Assembly: GCA_017642335.1 (NCBI GenBank)
Contig: JAGCPF010000030.1
Location: forward strand, 1 to 64,000
DNA length: 64,000 nt
Reading direction: 5' to 3'
DNA from: Fibrobacter sp.
GTDB lineage: Bacteria; Fibrobacterota; Fibrobacteria; Fibrobacterales; Fibrobacteraceae
Positions 41,638 to 49,546 of the stretch are shown here, one piece after another. How positions within the stretch are numbered: position 1 is the stretch's first letter; every line of letters starts with the position of its first letter. Position numbers and translations under genes: made by a program. The notes under the pieces were generated by a model. It worked only from the letters and a program-made list of their open reading frames with translations, was not told the DNA's origin and ran no database searches.

Positions 41638-42417
41638 ATGAATGTTTTGACGTTGCAAGTGATTCTCATTCCGTTCCTGGGGACTGTCCTCGGGGCGGCT
41701 TGCGTGTTCCTGCTCCGTCGCGAGATGGGCGAAAGTCTCAAGAGGTCGCTTTCGGGTTTTGCCGCGGGCGTCATGGTGGCGGCGAGCGTGTGGAGTCTCC
41801 TTGTCCCCGCGATGGATGGTTCCGCAGGTCTCGGAAAGTTTGCGTTCATGCCTGCTGTCGTCGGATTCTGGCTGGGCATCCTCTTTTTGCTTTTCCTCGA
41901 CAACGTGGTGCCCCACATGCACGCGAACCACGAGAAGGAGGGCCCTGCGAGCAAGCTTTCGGGCACGGCGATGCTGGTCTTTGCTGTCACGCTGCACAAC
42001 ATTCCCGAGGGGATGGCTGTGGGCGTGGCCTATGCGGGTTTTCTTTCGGGGAGCGTGGACATCACGGCGCTCGGCGCGCTTGCGCTCTCTATCGGTATCG
42101 CCATCCAGAACTTTCCCGAGGGGGCGATTATTTCGATGCCGCTCCGCGCCGAGGGGCTTTCGAAGAAGAGATCGTTTGTTTACGGGGCGCTTTCGGGGGC
42201 TGTCGAGCCTGTGGCCGCGATTCTCATGGTTGTTTTCGCGGAGCATTTCGTGCCGGTCATGCCGTACTTGCTGAGCTTTGCCGCCGGAGCCATGATTTAC
42301 GTGGTGGTCGAGGAACTTATCCCCGAAATGTCCGAGGGACGTCATTCCAACGTCGGGACGGTGTTTTTTGCCGTCGGTTTTTCGCTGATGATGGCCCTGG
42401 ATGTTGCGCTCGGCTAG
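41638..42417 (+). CDS. ZIP family divalent metal transporter
   Basis: The 259-residue inner-membrane protein has about eight helices. The ZIP signatures are TLHNIPEGMAVGVAYAG and GIAIQNFPEGAIISMPL (metal-binding H-N-x-P-E-G and N-x-P-E-G), with a short His loop (VVPHMHANHEK) between helices 3 and 4. It likely imports Zn2+ or Fe2+. A TATTTT hexamer (41624-41629) lies 8 nt before ATG and no ribosome site is present, so the mRNA may be leaderless. Confidence 0.9.
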   Translation: MNVLTLQVILIPFLGTVLGAACVFLLRREMGESLKRSLSGFAAGVMVAASVWSLLVPAMDGSAGLGKFAFMPAVVGFWLGILFLLFLDNVVPHMHANHEKEGPASKLSGTAMLVFAVTLHNIPEGMAVGVAYAGFLSGSVDITALGALALSIGIAIQNFPEGAIISMPLRAEGLSKKRSFVYGALSGAVEPVAAILMVVFAEHFVPVMPYLLSFAAGAMIYVVVEELIPEMSEGRHSNVGTVFFAVGFSLMMALDVALG

Positions 42418-42438
42418 TTTTTTGTATAGATTAAAATC

Positions 42439-42996
42439 ATGGATACCTCGATTCTTGACAAGGCAATCGTTTTTGCCGTGAACGCTCACCGGGGCAAGGA
42501 ACGCCGCGGCAAGGGCTTTCCGTATATCGTGCACCCCATGGAGGCGGTCGCCATTGCCTCGACGATGACGAACGACCAGGAACTGCTGGCCGCCGCTGCG
42601 CTCCACGACACGGTGGAAGATACCGACGTGACGCTTTCGGCGATCCGTCGCGAGTTCGGCGATCGCGTGGCTGACTTGGTGGAGGCGGAATCCGATATCA
42701 CTTTCGAGGGCCGCAATAGCGAGGAAAGCTGGAGGTTCCGCAAGGAGGAATCCATCGAGAGGCTTTCCGCCGCTTCGAACGATGTGAAAATCGTGGCGCT
42801 GGCGGACAAGTTGAGCAATATCCGCGCCATCTACCGCGATTACCAGGCTATCGGCGACAAGGTGTGGGACTTGTTCAGTGTCAAGGATGCCGCCGCTCAC
42901 CAGTGGCATTTCCGGGGGCTTGCCCGCGCGCTCAAGAGTCTCGACGCGACATTTGCCTACAAGGAATTCGTCGAGACGATCGACAAGGTGTTTTAA
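42439..42996 (+). CDS. HD-domain phosphohydrolase (SpoT/MESH1-like)
   Basis: The 185-residue protein has YIVHPMEAVAIAS, AAALHDTVEDTDVT (HD motif) and VALADKLSNIRAI, the set found in the hydrolase domain of RelA/SpoT proteins and in small MESH1-like alarmone hydrolases. It has no synthetase domain, so (p)ppGpp or a related nucleotide hydrolase role is inferred. TATAGA (42425-42430) lies 8 nt before the ATG. A terminator follows directly. Confidence 0.82.
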   Translation: MDTSILDKAIVFAVNAHRGKERRGKGFPYIVHPMEAVAIASTMTNDQELLAAAALHDTVEDTDVTLSAIRREFGDRVADLVEAESDITFEGRNSEESWRFRKEESIERLSAASNDVKIVALADKLSNIRAIYRDYQAIGDKVWDLFSVKDAAAHQWHFRGLARALKSLDATFAYKEFVETIDKVF

Positions 42997-43000
42997 AAAA

Positions 43001-43030
43001 ATCCCCGGCATGTTAATGCCGAGGATTTTT
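43001..43030. terminator. Bidirectional terminator
   Basis: atcc-c-cggcat / atgccg-a-ggat hairpin, flanked by A7 (42994-43001) and T6 (43025-43030). It sits between the convergent HD and Spy-like genes. Confidence 0.8.
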
Positions 43031-43051
43031 TGTTTGAGGAGGGATTTCTCT

Positions 43052-43684
43052 TTATTGCTGCGGAGGCGGCGGGGGAGGGTTGCCCAGCGGGCCGGGCCGT
43101 CCGTTTTTCTTGAGTTCCTTGAACTTCTTCATCTGTTCTTTGTGGAACTGGTTGAACTTTTCGAGCTGTTCCTTCGTGAGGATCTTGGCGAGCGCGTTGA
43201 TGCCGTTGATGCGGTGCTCGAGCAGTGCCTTGTCGGCTTCCAGCACCTGCGCCTTCGCGGCTTCGATGGCGGCCTGGTCTCCGCTTTCGAGCGCCTGTCC
43301 CAGGGCCTTTTCGGCGGCGTGCTTGTTCCCGCGCAGTTCCTTGAAGATGGAGTCTCCCTTGGCGCGGCTCGCGTCGAGAGAGGCCTTCTGTTCCGGAGTC
43401 ACTTCCAGCATGGAATCGATGACGACGGGATCCATCTTGTGCTTGAATTTAGGTCCCTTGAAGTCGCCGTGTGGGCCGTGTTCCTTGAATTCTCCCGGAT
43501 GGTGCGGGCCGCCGGGGGGCGGCATCATGCCATGGCGCGGGCACGGGCCTTCCATCTTTTTGCAGCAGGTCATTTCGCCCTTGCTGCAGCACATGCTGCA
43601 TTTGCCGCAGAAGTTTCCCAGGAAGAACCCCAGGGCCAGGGCAAGCACGGCAAGGCTTGCGGTGAAGAGTTTTGCTCCTTTCAT
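43052..43684 (-). CDS. Spy/ZraP-like periplasmic protein with Cys cluster
   Basis: The 210-residue protein has an N-terminal membrane anchor or signal (FTASLAVLALALGFFLG), then a striking Cys cluster (FCGKCSMCCSKGEMTCC, eight Cys within ~25 residues including PCPRHG). A Pro/His/Gly-rich stretch follows, then a helical core with LTKEQLEKFNQFHKEQMKKF as in the LTxxQ helices of Spy/CpxP/ZraP proteins, and finally a Pro/Gln tail. It may bind metal or buffer envelope stress. It is downstream of an ECF sigma and a putative anti-sigma gene (5-bp gap), suggesting it is part of that regulon. Confidence 0.7.
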   Translation of the reverse strand: MKGAKLFTASLAVLALALGFFLGNFCGKCSMCCSKGEMTCCKKMEGPCPRHGMMPPPGGPHHPGEFKEHGPHGDFKGPKFKHKMDPVVIDSMLEVTPEQKASLDASRAKGDSIFKELRGNKHAAEKALGQALESGDQAAIEAAKAQVLEADKALLEHRINGINALAKILTKEQLEKFNQFHKEQMKKFKELKKNGRPGPLGNPPPPPPQQ

Positions 43685-43688
43685 ATTT

Positions 43689-44057
43689 TTACTCCTTTAT
43701 TAAATAGCTGAAGCCGACAGTTTCCTCGAGCGTCTCGAACTCGTCGCTGGTCGAGTTGCCCAAGCTGGAATACCAGCTGGAGACCTCGTCAGGTGCGGAA
43801 CTGTTGATGGAAATGGTTTCGGTCGTGATGGGTTGGCCATCCGCATCGTCCGTGATGGCCGGGAGGAGCGCCGTGAGGCTCACGAGCACGAGGCTCGCGG
43901 CAATCGGGATGGCGCTGTACCAACTCTTGATGTCGATGATTTTGCCCTTTGCGGGTGTGTTTGCGGATTCCGCGTCCAGGCGGGCGCAGACCTTGGCCCA
44001 GGAATCTTCCCTGGGGGTAAGCCTTTCGAGCTTCGAGAAGTCGATTTTGTTAGCCAT
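43689..44057 (-). CDS. Putative anti-sigma factor (single-pass membrane protein)
   Basis: The 122-residue protein has an N-terminal cytoplasmic segment (LERLTPREDSWAKVCARLD), one membrane helix (AIPIAASLVLVSLTALLPAI) and a short periplasmic part. The size, topology and 8-bp overlap with the ECF sigma gene are those of an anti-sigma factor. There is no ZAS (HxxxCxxC) motif. Confidence 0.68.
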   Translation of the reverse strand: MANKIDFSKLERLTPREDSWAKVCARLDAESANTPAKGKIIDIKSWYSAIPIAASLVLVSLTALLPAITDDADGQPITTETISINSSAPDEVSSWYSSLGNSTSDEFETLEETVGFSYLIKE

Positions 44058-44595
44058 GATCCTTACGCTCCTTTAAAAAGTCCTTTACGAGGTGCCTTGC
44101 GCGGCTGAGTCTCGCCTTGACGGTGCCCTCGGGCATCTTGTAAATCGAGGCGAGGTCCTTCACGTCGAGGTCCTCGGCATCTTTGAGCCAGAGCATGCTG
44201 CGCGTTTCCGCCGGCAGCTGCGCGAGCCCCTTTTCCAGAAGTTCGGCATCGAAGTCCTCGCCTTGCGAGTCCAATTTGCCGATAACTTCTTCGACAATGA
44301 CGTCCAGCTTTTCTTCCTCGAGTTCGCGGTGGCGCTTTTGCGAGCGCAACTTCATGAGGCAGGCGTTCACCGTGAGGCGGTACAGCCAGGTCCCGAGCGC
44401 TGATTCGCCCCGGAACGCCTGTACGGCCTTGGGAACCTGCACGAACACGTCCATGAGGATGTCTTCGGCCTGGTCGCGGTCCTTCAACATGCGGAAGGCG
44501 AGGTTCAGCACGTTCGAACTGTGCCCCTGCCAGAGCAGGGCCAGAGCTTCGCGGCTCCCATCCTTGAGGTGTTGAAGTATCACTTTTTCGTCCAT
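44050..44595 (-). CDS. ECF (RpoE-type) sigma factor
   Basis: The 181-residue sigma-70 family factor of the extracytoplasmic type has region 2 (NLAFRMLKDRDQAEDILMDVF, then FRGESALGTWLYRLTVNAC) and region 4 (LPAETRSMLWLKDAEDLDVKDLA, MPEGTVKARLSRARHLV). ATG 44595 has AAAGGG immediately upstream at good distance and is preferred over ATG 44634. It drives an operon with the putative anti-sigma and the Cys-rich Spy-like protein, consistent with envelope, metal or redox stress sensing. Confidence 0.92.
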   Translation of the reverse strand: MDEKVILQHLKDGSREALALLWQGHSSNVLNLAFRMLKDRDQAEDILMDVFVQVPKAVQAFRGESALGTWLYRLTVNACLMKLRSQKRHRELEEEKLDVIVEEVIGKLDSQGEDFDAELLEKGLAQLPAETRSMLWLKDAEDLDVKDLASIYKMPEGTVKARLSRARHLVKDFLKERKDHG

Positions 44596-44670
44596 AGTAC
44601 CCTTTTGATGTGCCGGGAAATCATTCGGTTGCATCGAAGTTGAAAAATATGTAATTTCCGCGTAAGTTTC

Positions 44671-44676
44671 TATATT
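44671..44676 (+). promoter_or_regulatory. TATATT -10 placed 8 nt before the DUF1538 ATG
   Basis: The hexamer ends 8 nt before ATG 44685, so the start of transcription would fall at or next to the start codon. No Shine-Dalgarno is present. This is one example of a wider pattern (see findings). Confidence 0.5.
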
Positions 44677-44684
44677 GTTGCAAG

Positions 44685-46217
44685 ATGTTCAAAATCTTCT
44701 GGGACAAGTTGAAAGAGGCTTTTGCCTCGGTTTTACCCGTCACGCTGATTGTGCTTGCGGTGTCGTTTACCCCTCTTGTCTCTTTTTCGCCCAAACAGTT
44801 GATTGTTTTTGCCATTTGCGCCGTTTTTTTGGTGGGGGGCATAGGGCTTTTTAACCTGGGGGCCGACCTTGCCATGACCCCGATGGGCGAACAGGTGGGG
44901 TCGGGCCTTGCCAAGTCGAGGCGCCTCCTGTTGCTTGTGTCCGTGTGTTTTGTGATGGGTGTGCTTATCACGGTGGCCGAACCCGACCTTTCCGTGCTGG
45001 CCGAGCAGGTAAAGAATACCGTGGAGCCGGTCCTCCTGATAGCGACAATCGGTATCGGTGTCGGCCTCTTTTTGCTGCTTGCGATTGTGAAAATTGTGTT
45101 CAAGAAGGACCTCTCGACAATTATCATCTTTTTCTACATGATGCTGTTCATGTTCGGGATGCTGATGGTAACGTTCGGCAGGGACATGTTCGTGCCTCTC
45201 GCGTTCGATTCCGGCGGCGTGACGACCGGGCCCATCACGGTGCCGTTCATCATGGCTTTGGGTGTGGGTGTCGCTGGCGCGATTGGCGGCAAGAATGCGA
45301 ACGAGAATAGTTTCGGCTTGATTGCGCTTTGCTCGGTGGGCCCGATTATCGCTTTCATGGGCCTTGTGCTGTTCTCGAAGGGCGACCTGACCTACCAGCT
45401 TTCGGAATCGGCTTATTCTATTGACGCATCCCTCGGGGCAAACTTCTTGCCTACGGTCTGGGGTGTCGTCAAGGATGTTGTCGCGGCTCTTGGACTCATT
45501 GCGATATTCTTCATGGTGCTCCAGTTGACTGTGCTTCGACTTTCGTGGACGAAGCTTGCGCCGATGATGTTCGGTGTGGTCTACACTTTCGTGGGGCTTG
45601 TCGTCTTCTTGACGGCGGTCGCGGTAGGGTTCATGCCTATCGGGTTTGAACTGGGCAGGCAGTTGGGGAATATGCCGCGTGCTCTCGTGGTGGCGGGTTT
45701 TGTCCTCGGCATGGTGGTGGTGCTCGCGGAGCCTGCCGTGCACGTGCTCAACAAGCAGGTCGAAGAGATTACGGGCGGCCTCGTGACCAAGCGCTCGATG
45801 CTGATTGCGCTTTCTGTGGGTGTGGGGCTTTCGATCGGCCTTTCGATGATCCGCATCATTGTCGGGTTCCCCATTGTCTATTACCTGATTCCGGGATATT
45901 TCATTTCGCTCGGTCTTTCGTTCTTTGTGCCCAAGCTCTACACGGCTATCGCGTTTGACTCGGGTGGCGTGGCGAGTGGACCCTTGACTTCGAGCTTTAT
46001 TTTGCCGCTGGCGATCGGTGCATGCGCTTCGATCCATACCGGCGGGGATTCCATATTGAACTATGCGTTCGGGATTGTTGCCATGGTGGCGATGACCCCC
46101 CTCATAACCATCCAGGTGCTGGGCTTCCGTGCCATCGTGGCGACTGCGCTTCGCAACCGCATGATGATGCGCCGTATCCAGGATGCCGACGATGAACAGA
46201 TTATTGACTTTATGTAG
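44685..46217 (+). CDS. DUF1538 family membrane transporter
   Basis: The 510-residue polytopic inner-membrane protein has two DUF1538 repeats. Each has the motif PLAFDSGGVTTGPITVPF or AIAFDSGGVASGPLTSSF and a preceding NLGADLAMTPMGEQVG / MVVVLAEPAVHVLNKQV region. It probably transports a small ligand through the duplicated FDSGG motif; the substrate is unknown. The two PII-like genes downstream (11 and 3 bp) suggest regulation by nucleotide or 2-oxoglutarate signals. Confidence 0.85.
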   Translation: MFKIFWDKLKEAFASVLPVTLIVLAVSFTPLVSFSPKQLIVFAICAVFLVGGIGLFNLGADLAMTPMGEQVGSGLAKSRRLLLLVSVCFVMGVLITVAEPDLSVLAEQVKNTVEPVLLIATIGIGVGLFLLLAIVKIVFKKDLSTIIIFFYMMLFMFGMLMVTFGRDMFVPLAFDSGGVTTGPITVPFIMALGVGVAGAIGGKNANENSFGLIALCSVGPIIAFMGLVLFSKGDLTYQLSESAYSIDASLGANFLPTVWGVVKDVVAALGLIAIFFMVLQLTVLRLSWTKLAPMMFGVVYTFVGLVVFLTAVAVGFMPIGFELGRQLGNMPRALVVAGFVLGMVVVLAEPAVHVLNKQVEEITGGLVTKRSMLIALSVGVGLSIGLSMIRIIVGFPIVYYLIPGYFISLGLSFFVPKLYTAIAFDSGGVASGPLTSSFILPLAIGACASIHTGGDSILNYAFGIVAMVAMTPLITIQVLGFRAIVATALRNRMMMRRIQDADDEQIIDFM

Positions 46218-46227
46218 GGGAGCGGGA

Positions 46228-46674
46228 ATGGTAAGCAGAGTAGACGCAAGGAAGATTTCAGAGAAGCTGGCGGCGAAGGTGCCCTACAGACGTTCCAAGA
46301 CGGTGACCGGGCGTAACCGCGTTTCCGTGAACAAGCTGAAGATTCTTGTTACTGTGGTGGGCCGTGCGAAGGCAGACTTTTACATGGACCATATCCAGTC
46401 CTTTGGCGCGAACGTGCAGATGGTGCTTTTCGGAAGGGGGACCGCTCCCAAGGAATTCCTGGCGGCGATGGGCCTTACGGATTCCGACCGCGCCATCATC
46501 CTGAGCATTATCGGCGAGAACAACTTGCGCAATGCGCTGGACAGCCTGGGCGAAAAGTTCAACACGATCCAGGGCGGCAAGGGCATCGCCTACACCATTC
46601 CCATGTCGAGCGTCATCGGAAAATCCATTTTCAACTTCTTGAGCGACAACCGCACCCAGATTCGGAGGGACTGA
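46228..46674 (+). CDS. PII-like signalling protein 1
   Basis: The 148-residue protein resembles the PII (GlnB-like) ferredoxin fold: KLKILVTVVGRAKADFYMDHIQ, then GANVQMVLFGRGTAPKEFLAAMG, a segment AIILSIIGENNLRNALDSLGEKF and GKGIAYTIPMSSVIG. It lacks a classic T-loop Tyr. GGGGAGCGGG precedes ATG 46228. It lies between the DUF1538 transporter and a second PII-like gene, so it probably controls the transporter. Confidence 0.75.
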   Translation: MVSRVDARKISEKLAAKVPYRRSKTVTGRNRVSVNKLKILVTVVGRAKADFYMDHIQSFGANVQMVLFGRGTAPKEFLAAMGLTDSDRAIILSIIGENNLRNALDSLGEKFNTIQGGKGIAYTIPMSSVIGKSIFNFLSDNRTQIRRD

Positions 46675-46676
46675 GC

Positions 46677-47072
46677 ATGAATAAGCATGAGGTTATCTTT
46701 TGCATTGTCAACACCGGTTTCTCGGATACGGTGATGGAAGCCGCCAAGGATGCCGGTGCACGCGGCGGGACGATTCTGAATGCCCGCGGTACGGCGAACA
46801 AGGAAGCGGAATCGTTCTTCAAGATCGCCATTCAGCCCGAAAAGGAAATCGTGATGATTCTGGTGGACGTGAAGATCAAGGATGCCGTGCTGCACGCCCT
46901 TTACCAGAAGGCGGGCCTTGACACTATGGGCCAGGGCATTGCGTTCTCGATCCCTGTCGACGAGGTTGTGGGGCTTACTCCGTGGAAGGCGGAAATCAAA
47001 GCCGCTGAAGCCGCTGCGGAGAAGGCCGCCAAGGCAGTTGACGCTGCTGTCGAAAAAGCAGAAAAACAATGA
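46677..47072 (+). CDS. PII-like signalling protein 2
   Basis: The 131-residue PII-fold protein has EVIFCIVNTGFSDTVMEAAKDAGARGGTILNARGT, ESFFKIAIQPEKEIVMILV and GLDTMGQGIAFSIPVDEVVG. An Ala/Lys/Glu-rich helical tail follows (residues ~105-131). It is 2 bp downstream of the first PII-like gene and overlaps the next gene by 4 bp. The pair may form a heteromeric sensor for the DUF1538 transporter. Confidence 0.78.
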   Translation: MNKHEVIFCIVNTGFSDTVMEAAKDAGARGGTILNARGTANKEAESFFKIAIQPEKEIVMILVDVKIKDAVLHALYQKAGLDTMGQGIAFSIPVDEVVGLTPWKAEIKAAEAAAEKAAKAVDAAVEKAEKQ

Positions 47073-47875
47073 CCCACGCCGAACTTGTCAAGCGGCTCCT
47101 TGCCGAACAGGACCTGAAGTACAGGGATTTCCATGCGTCTCTCTTGCCGAACATCGACAAGAAATCGATTATCGGCGTGCGCGTGCCAACGATGCGGAAG
47201 ATTGCAAAGGAGTTTGTAGATTCGTCGGTGAAGGGGGCTGCGAAGGCTGCTGCAACGTCAACGGCAGCGGCCGCAAAAACCTTGCCGAAGGACATCGCGA
47301 GTTTTTTGGACAAACTTCCGCACCGGTATTTCGAGGAAAACCAGGTCCACCTTTTTGTGGTGGAACGCATCAAGGATTTTGACGAGTGCCTGCGCCGTAT
47401 CGAGCAGTTCTTGCCCTACATCGACAACTGGGCCGTTTGCGACGGCAAGTCTCCGAAGGCGCTGCTCAAGGACGAGACTCGTTTTTTGGATCGCATCAAG
47501 GCTTGGCTCAAGTCGCGCGAACCTTACACGGTGCGTTTCGGCGTGAACATGCTCATGAACTTTTTTCTGGATGAACGTTTCGACAAGAAGCACCTGGAAA
47601 TGGTCGCCGCGGTAGACGAGAACCTGTTTGACGATTCCGATACCGGTGCCGCGAGGTCTTCGGTAAATGCAGCTCGCCCCACGGACCGCTACTACGTGCA
47701 GATGGTCATCGCCTGGTACTTTGCGACGGCGCTCGCCAAGCAGTGGGATGCGGCGTTCCCCTACATCAAGGGTCGTAAGCTTTCGCCGTGGATTCATGCG
47801 AAGTCTATCCAGAAGGCATGCGAAAGTTACCGCATCACCGACGAGCAGAAGGCGTTGCTGCGTTCGTTGAAGTGA
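47069..47875 (+). CDS. AlkD-like DNA alkylation repair HEAT-repeat protein
   Basis: The 268-residue all-helical protein has IIGVRVPTMRKIAKEF, FEENQVHLFVVERIKDFDE, FLPYIDNWAVCD, REPYTVRFGVNMLMNFFLD and VQMVIAWYFATALAKQWD, which match the AlkD/AlkC HEAT-like repeat family (3-methyladenine-type glycosylases and relatives). An Ala/Lys-rich insertion (KGAAKAAATSTAAAAKTLP) sits near residue 60. The start overlaps the PII-like gene by 4 bp. Whether it has glycosylase activity is not clear from the residues visible. Confidence 0.8.
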   Translation: MTHAELVKRLLAEQDLKYRDFHASLLPNIDKKSIIGVRVPTMRKIAKEFVDSSVKGAAKAAATSTAAAAKTLPKDIASFLDKLPHRYFEENQVHLFVVERIKDFDECLRRIEQFLPYIDNWAVCDGKSPKALLKDETRFLDRIKAWLKSREPYTVRFGVNMLMNFFLDERFDKKHLEMVAAVDENLFDDSDTGAARSSVNAARPTDRYYVQMVIAWYFATALAKQWDAAFPYIKGRKLSPWIHAKSIQKACESYRITDEQKALLRSLK

Positions 47876-47895
47876 CGCATCGGCCGCGTATTTGG

Positions 47896-47917
47896 CGGGG
47901 GAACTTCCCCGTTTTTT
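47896..47917 (+). terminator. Terminator after the AlkD-like gene
   Basis: cgggggaa/cttccccg hairpin followed by T6 (47912-47917). It separates the DUF1538-PII-AlkD unit from the DEAD-box helicase gene. Confidence 0.65.
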
Positions 47918-47934
47918 CTATATTTGGCCTTATT

Positions 47935-49395
47935 ATGATGTTTGCGGATTTACCCCTTGCTAACCCTTTGCAGCGTGCCATTCGTGCAGTCGGCTACGAA
48001 ACTCCCACCCCGATTCAGGAAAAGTCCATCCCGAGCCTTTTGGAAGGCCGTGACTTGCTGGGGATTGCCCAGACGGGAACGGGGAAGACGGCTGCGTTCG
48101 CGCTCCCCATTTTGCAGAGGCTGCTGGAGTCGGGAAATTTCCGCGCTCCCAAGACATGCCGCGTGCTGGTGCTGCTCCCGACTCGCGAGCTTGCCATCCA
48201 GGTGGAGGAGTGTTTCAAACAGTATGCGCAGTTTACGGCGATTTCGACGGCCTGCATTTTTGGCGGCGTGAATGATGCTTCGCAAAAGAGGAACCTTATC
48301 CGTGGCGTCGACGTGCTTGTCGCGACTCCGGGGCGCCTGCTCGACTTGATTGGCCAGAAGGCGGTGAGCCTCAAGAAGCTGGAAGTCTTTGTGCTGGACG
48401 AGGCCGACCGCATGCTAGACATGGGCTTTATCCACGACATCCGCAAGGTGGTGGCGCTCTTGCCGCAGAATCGGCAGAACCTGTTTTTCAGTGCGACTAT
48501 GCCTGACAGCATCCTGGATTTGGCGAAATCGATTCTCCATGCGGATCCGGTGCGCGTCGAGGTTGCTCCGCAGAGTACGCCCATCGAGCGCATCCACCAG
48601 GAACTTTACCGCATCGACAAGCGCCGCAAGGGAGCGCTTCTCAAGGAACTGCTCGCCGGCCACCCCGAGATGCAGAAAGTGCTCGTTTTCTGCCGCACGA
48701 AACATGGTGCCGACAAGATTGTCCGCGTGCTCGAAAAGGCGGGCGTGAAGTGCTCTGCCATTCACGGCAACAAGAGCCAGAACCGCCGCCAGGAAGCGCT
48801 CGGGAAGTTCAAGAAAGAGGAAATCCGCGTGCTGGTGGCGACGGACATTGCCGCCCGAGGCATCGACGTGGACGACGTGAGCCACGTGTTCAACTACGAT
48901 TTGCCCAACGAGCCGGAAACGTTCGTTCACCGCATCGGGCGGACGGCGCGCGCGGGCAAGGACGGGGTCGCCATCGCGTTCTGCGCTCCCGACGAGGAGC
49001 AGGATTTGCGCGCCATCGAAAAGCTGACCCGCGTGCGCATCCCCGAAGGGGATAAGTCTGTCTTCGACAGACTCCCGCCCCCGCAAAAAGAGACTCCCGA
49101 AAGCGAATTCCGCAATGCGCGTGGCAGGATGCCTCGCGACAAGGCCCGCCGAGAAAATTCCGGAAACGTCCAGGGGAAAAAGCAGGGCGGCGAAAAGAAG
49201 GTGCAGAATCCCCAGAAACCCCAGAAGTTCCAAAATGCGCCGAAACCCGTCGTGAAACAGGCCCCTGCCACAAAAAATATATCGCAACCCGCGAAGGCGG
49301 GGGACTCGCAGCCGGCCCCCTTCAAGAAAAAGCACCGCCGCAACCGTCCAGGTTCCCGTGCCCGCAGGCGCATGCGCGAAAACGGCGCTTCGTAA
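47935..49395 (+). CDS. DEAD-box RNA helicase (RhlE-type)
   Basis: The 486-residue ATP-dependent RNA helicase has the Q motif YETPTPIQEKSIPSLLEGRDLLG, AQTGTGKTAAF (Walker A), PTRELAIQ, ATPGRLLDL, VLDEADRMLDMGF (DEAD), FFSATMP, ATDIAARGIDVDDV and HRIGRTARAG. A long basic C-terminal extension (residues ~370-486) rich in Lys/Gln/Pro ends in HRRNRPGSRARRRMREN, typical of RNA-binding tails. ATG 47935 is 10 nt after TATATT (47919-47924) without a clear ribosome site. Role: RNA remodelling, ribosome assembly or decay. Confidence 0.93.
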   Translation: MMFADLPLANPLQRAIRAVGYETPTPIQEKSIPSLLEGRDLLGIAQTGTGKTAAFALPILQRLLESGNFRAPKTCRVLVLLPTRELAIQVEECFKQYAQFTAISTACIFGGVNDASQKRNLIRGVDVLVATPGRLLDLIGQKAVSLKKLEVFVLDEADRMLDMGFIHDIRKVVALLPQNRQNLFFSATMPDSILDLAKSILHADPVRVEVAPQSTPIERIHQELYRIDKRRKGALLKELLAGHPEMQKVLVFCRTKHGADKIVRVLEKAGVKCSAIHGNKSQNRRQEALGKFKKEEIRVLVATDIAARGIDVDDVSHVFNYDLPNEPETFVHRIGRTARAGKDGVAIAFCAPDEEQDLRAIEKLTRVRIPEGDKSVFDRLPPPQKETPESEFRNARGRMPRDKARRENSGNVQGKKQGGEKKVQNPQKPQKFQNAPKPVVKQAPATKNISQPAKAGDSQPAPFKKKHRRNRPGSRARRRMRENGAS

Positions 49396-49546
49396 ACATT
49401 CCGACACTAGATACCCCCGTGTCAAAATGGCAATGAAAAAAAATTGACGTTTGCGTCCGTTTTTAGACATTTAATTATATATTACACTGGGGCTCCCTTT
49501 TAGGGAGTTAAATTAGGTTGTTGGACAGTTAACCCGGAGAGCCGCT
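49396..49546 (+). promoter_or_regulatory. Leader region of the SUMF1-like lipoprotein gene
   Basis: It holds a TTGACG hexamer (49444-49449) and downstream TATATT (49478-49483), which are too far apart to pair with each other. A small hairpin ctccc/gggag (near 49494-49508) lies in the predicted 5' UTR. A CCCGGAGAG ribosome site precedes ATG 49547. Exact promoter uncertain. Confidence 0.35.

Noticed and set aside
44733..46037. 434-codon minus-strand frame opposite the DUF1538 gene
   Set aside because: Its Arg/His-rich translation is what a reversed hydrophobic membrane-protein gene gives; the plus strand has the FDSGG motifs.
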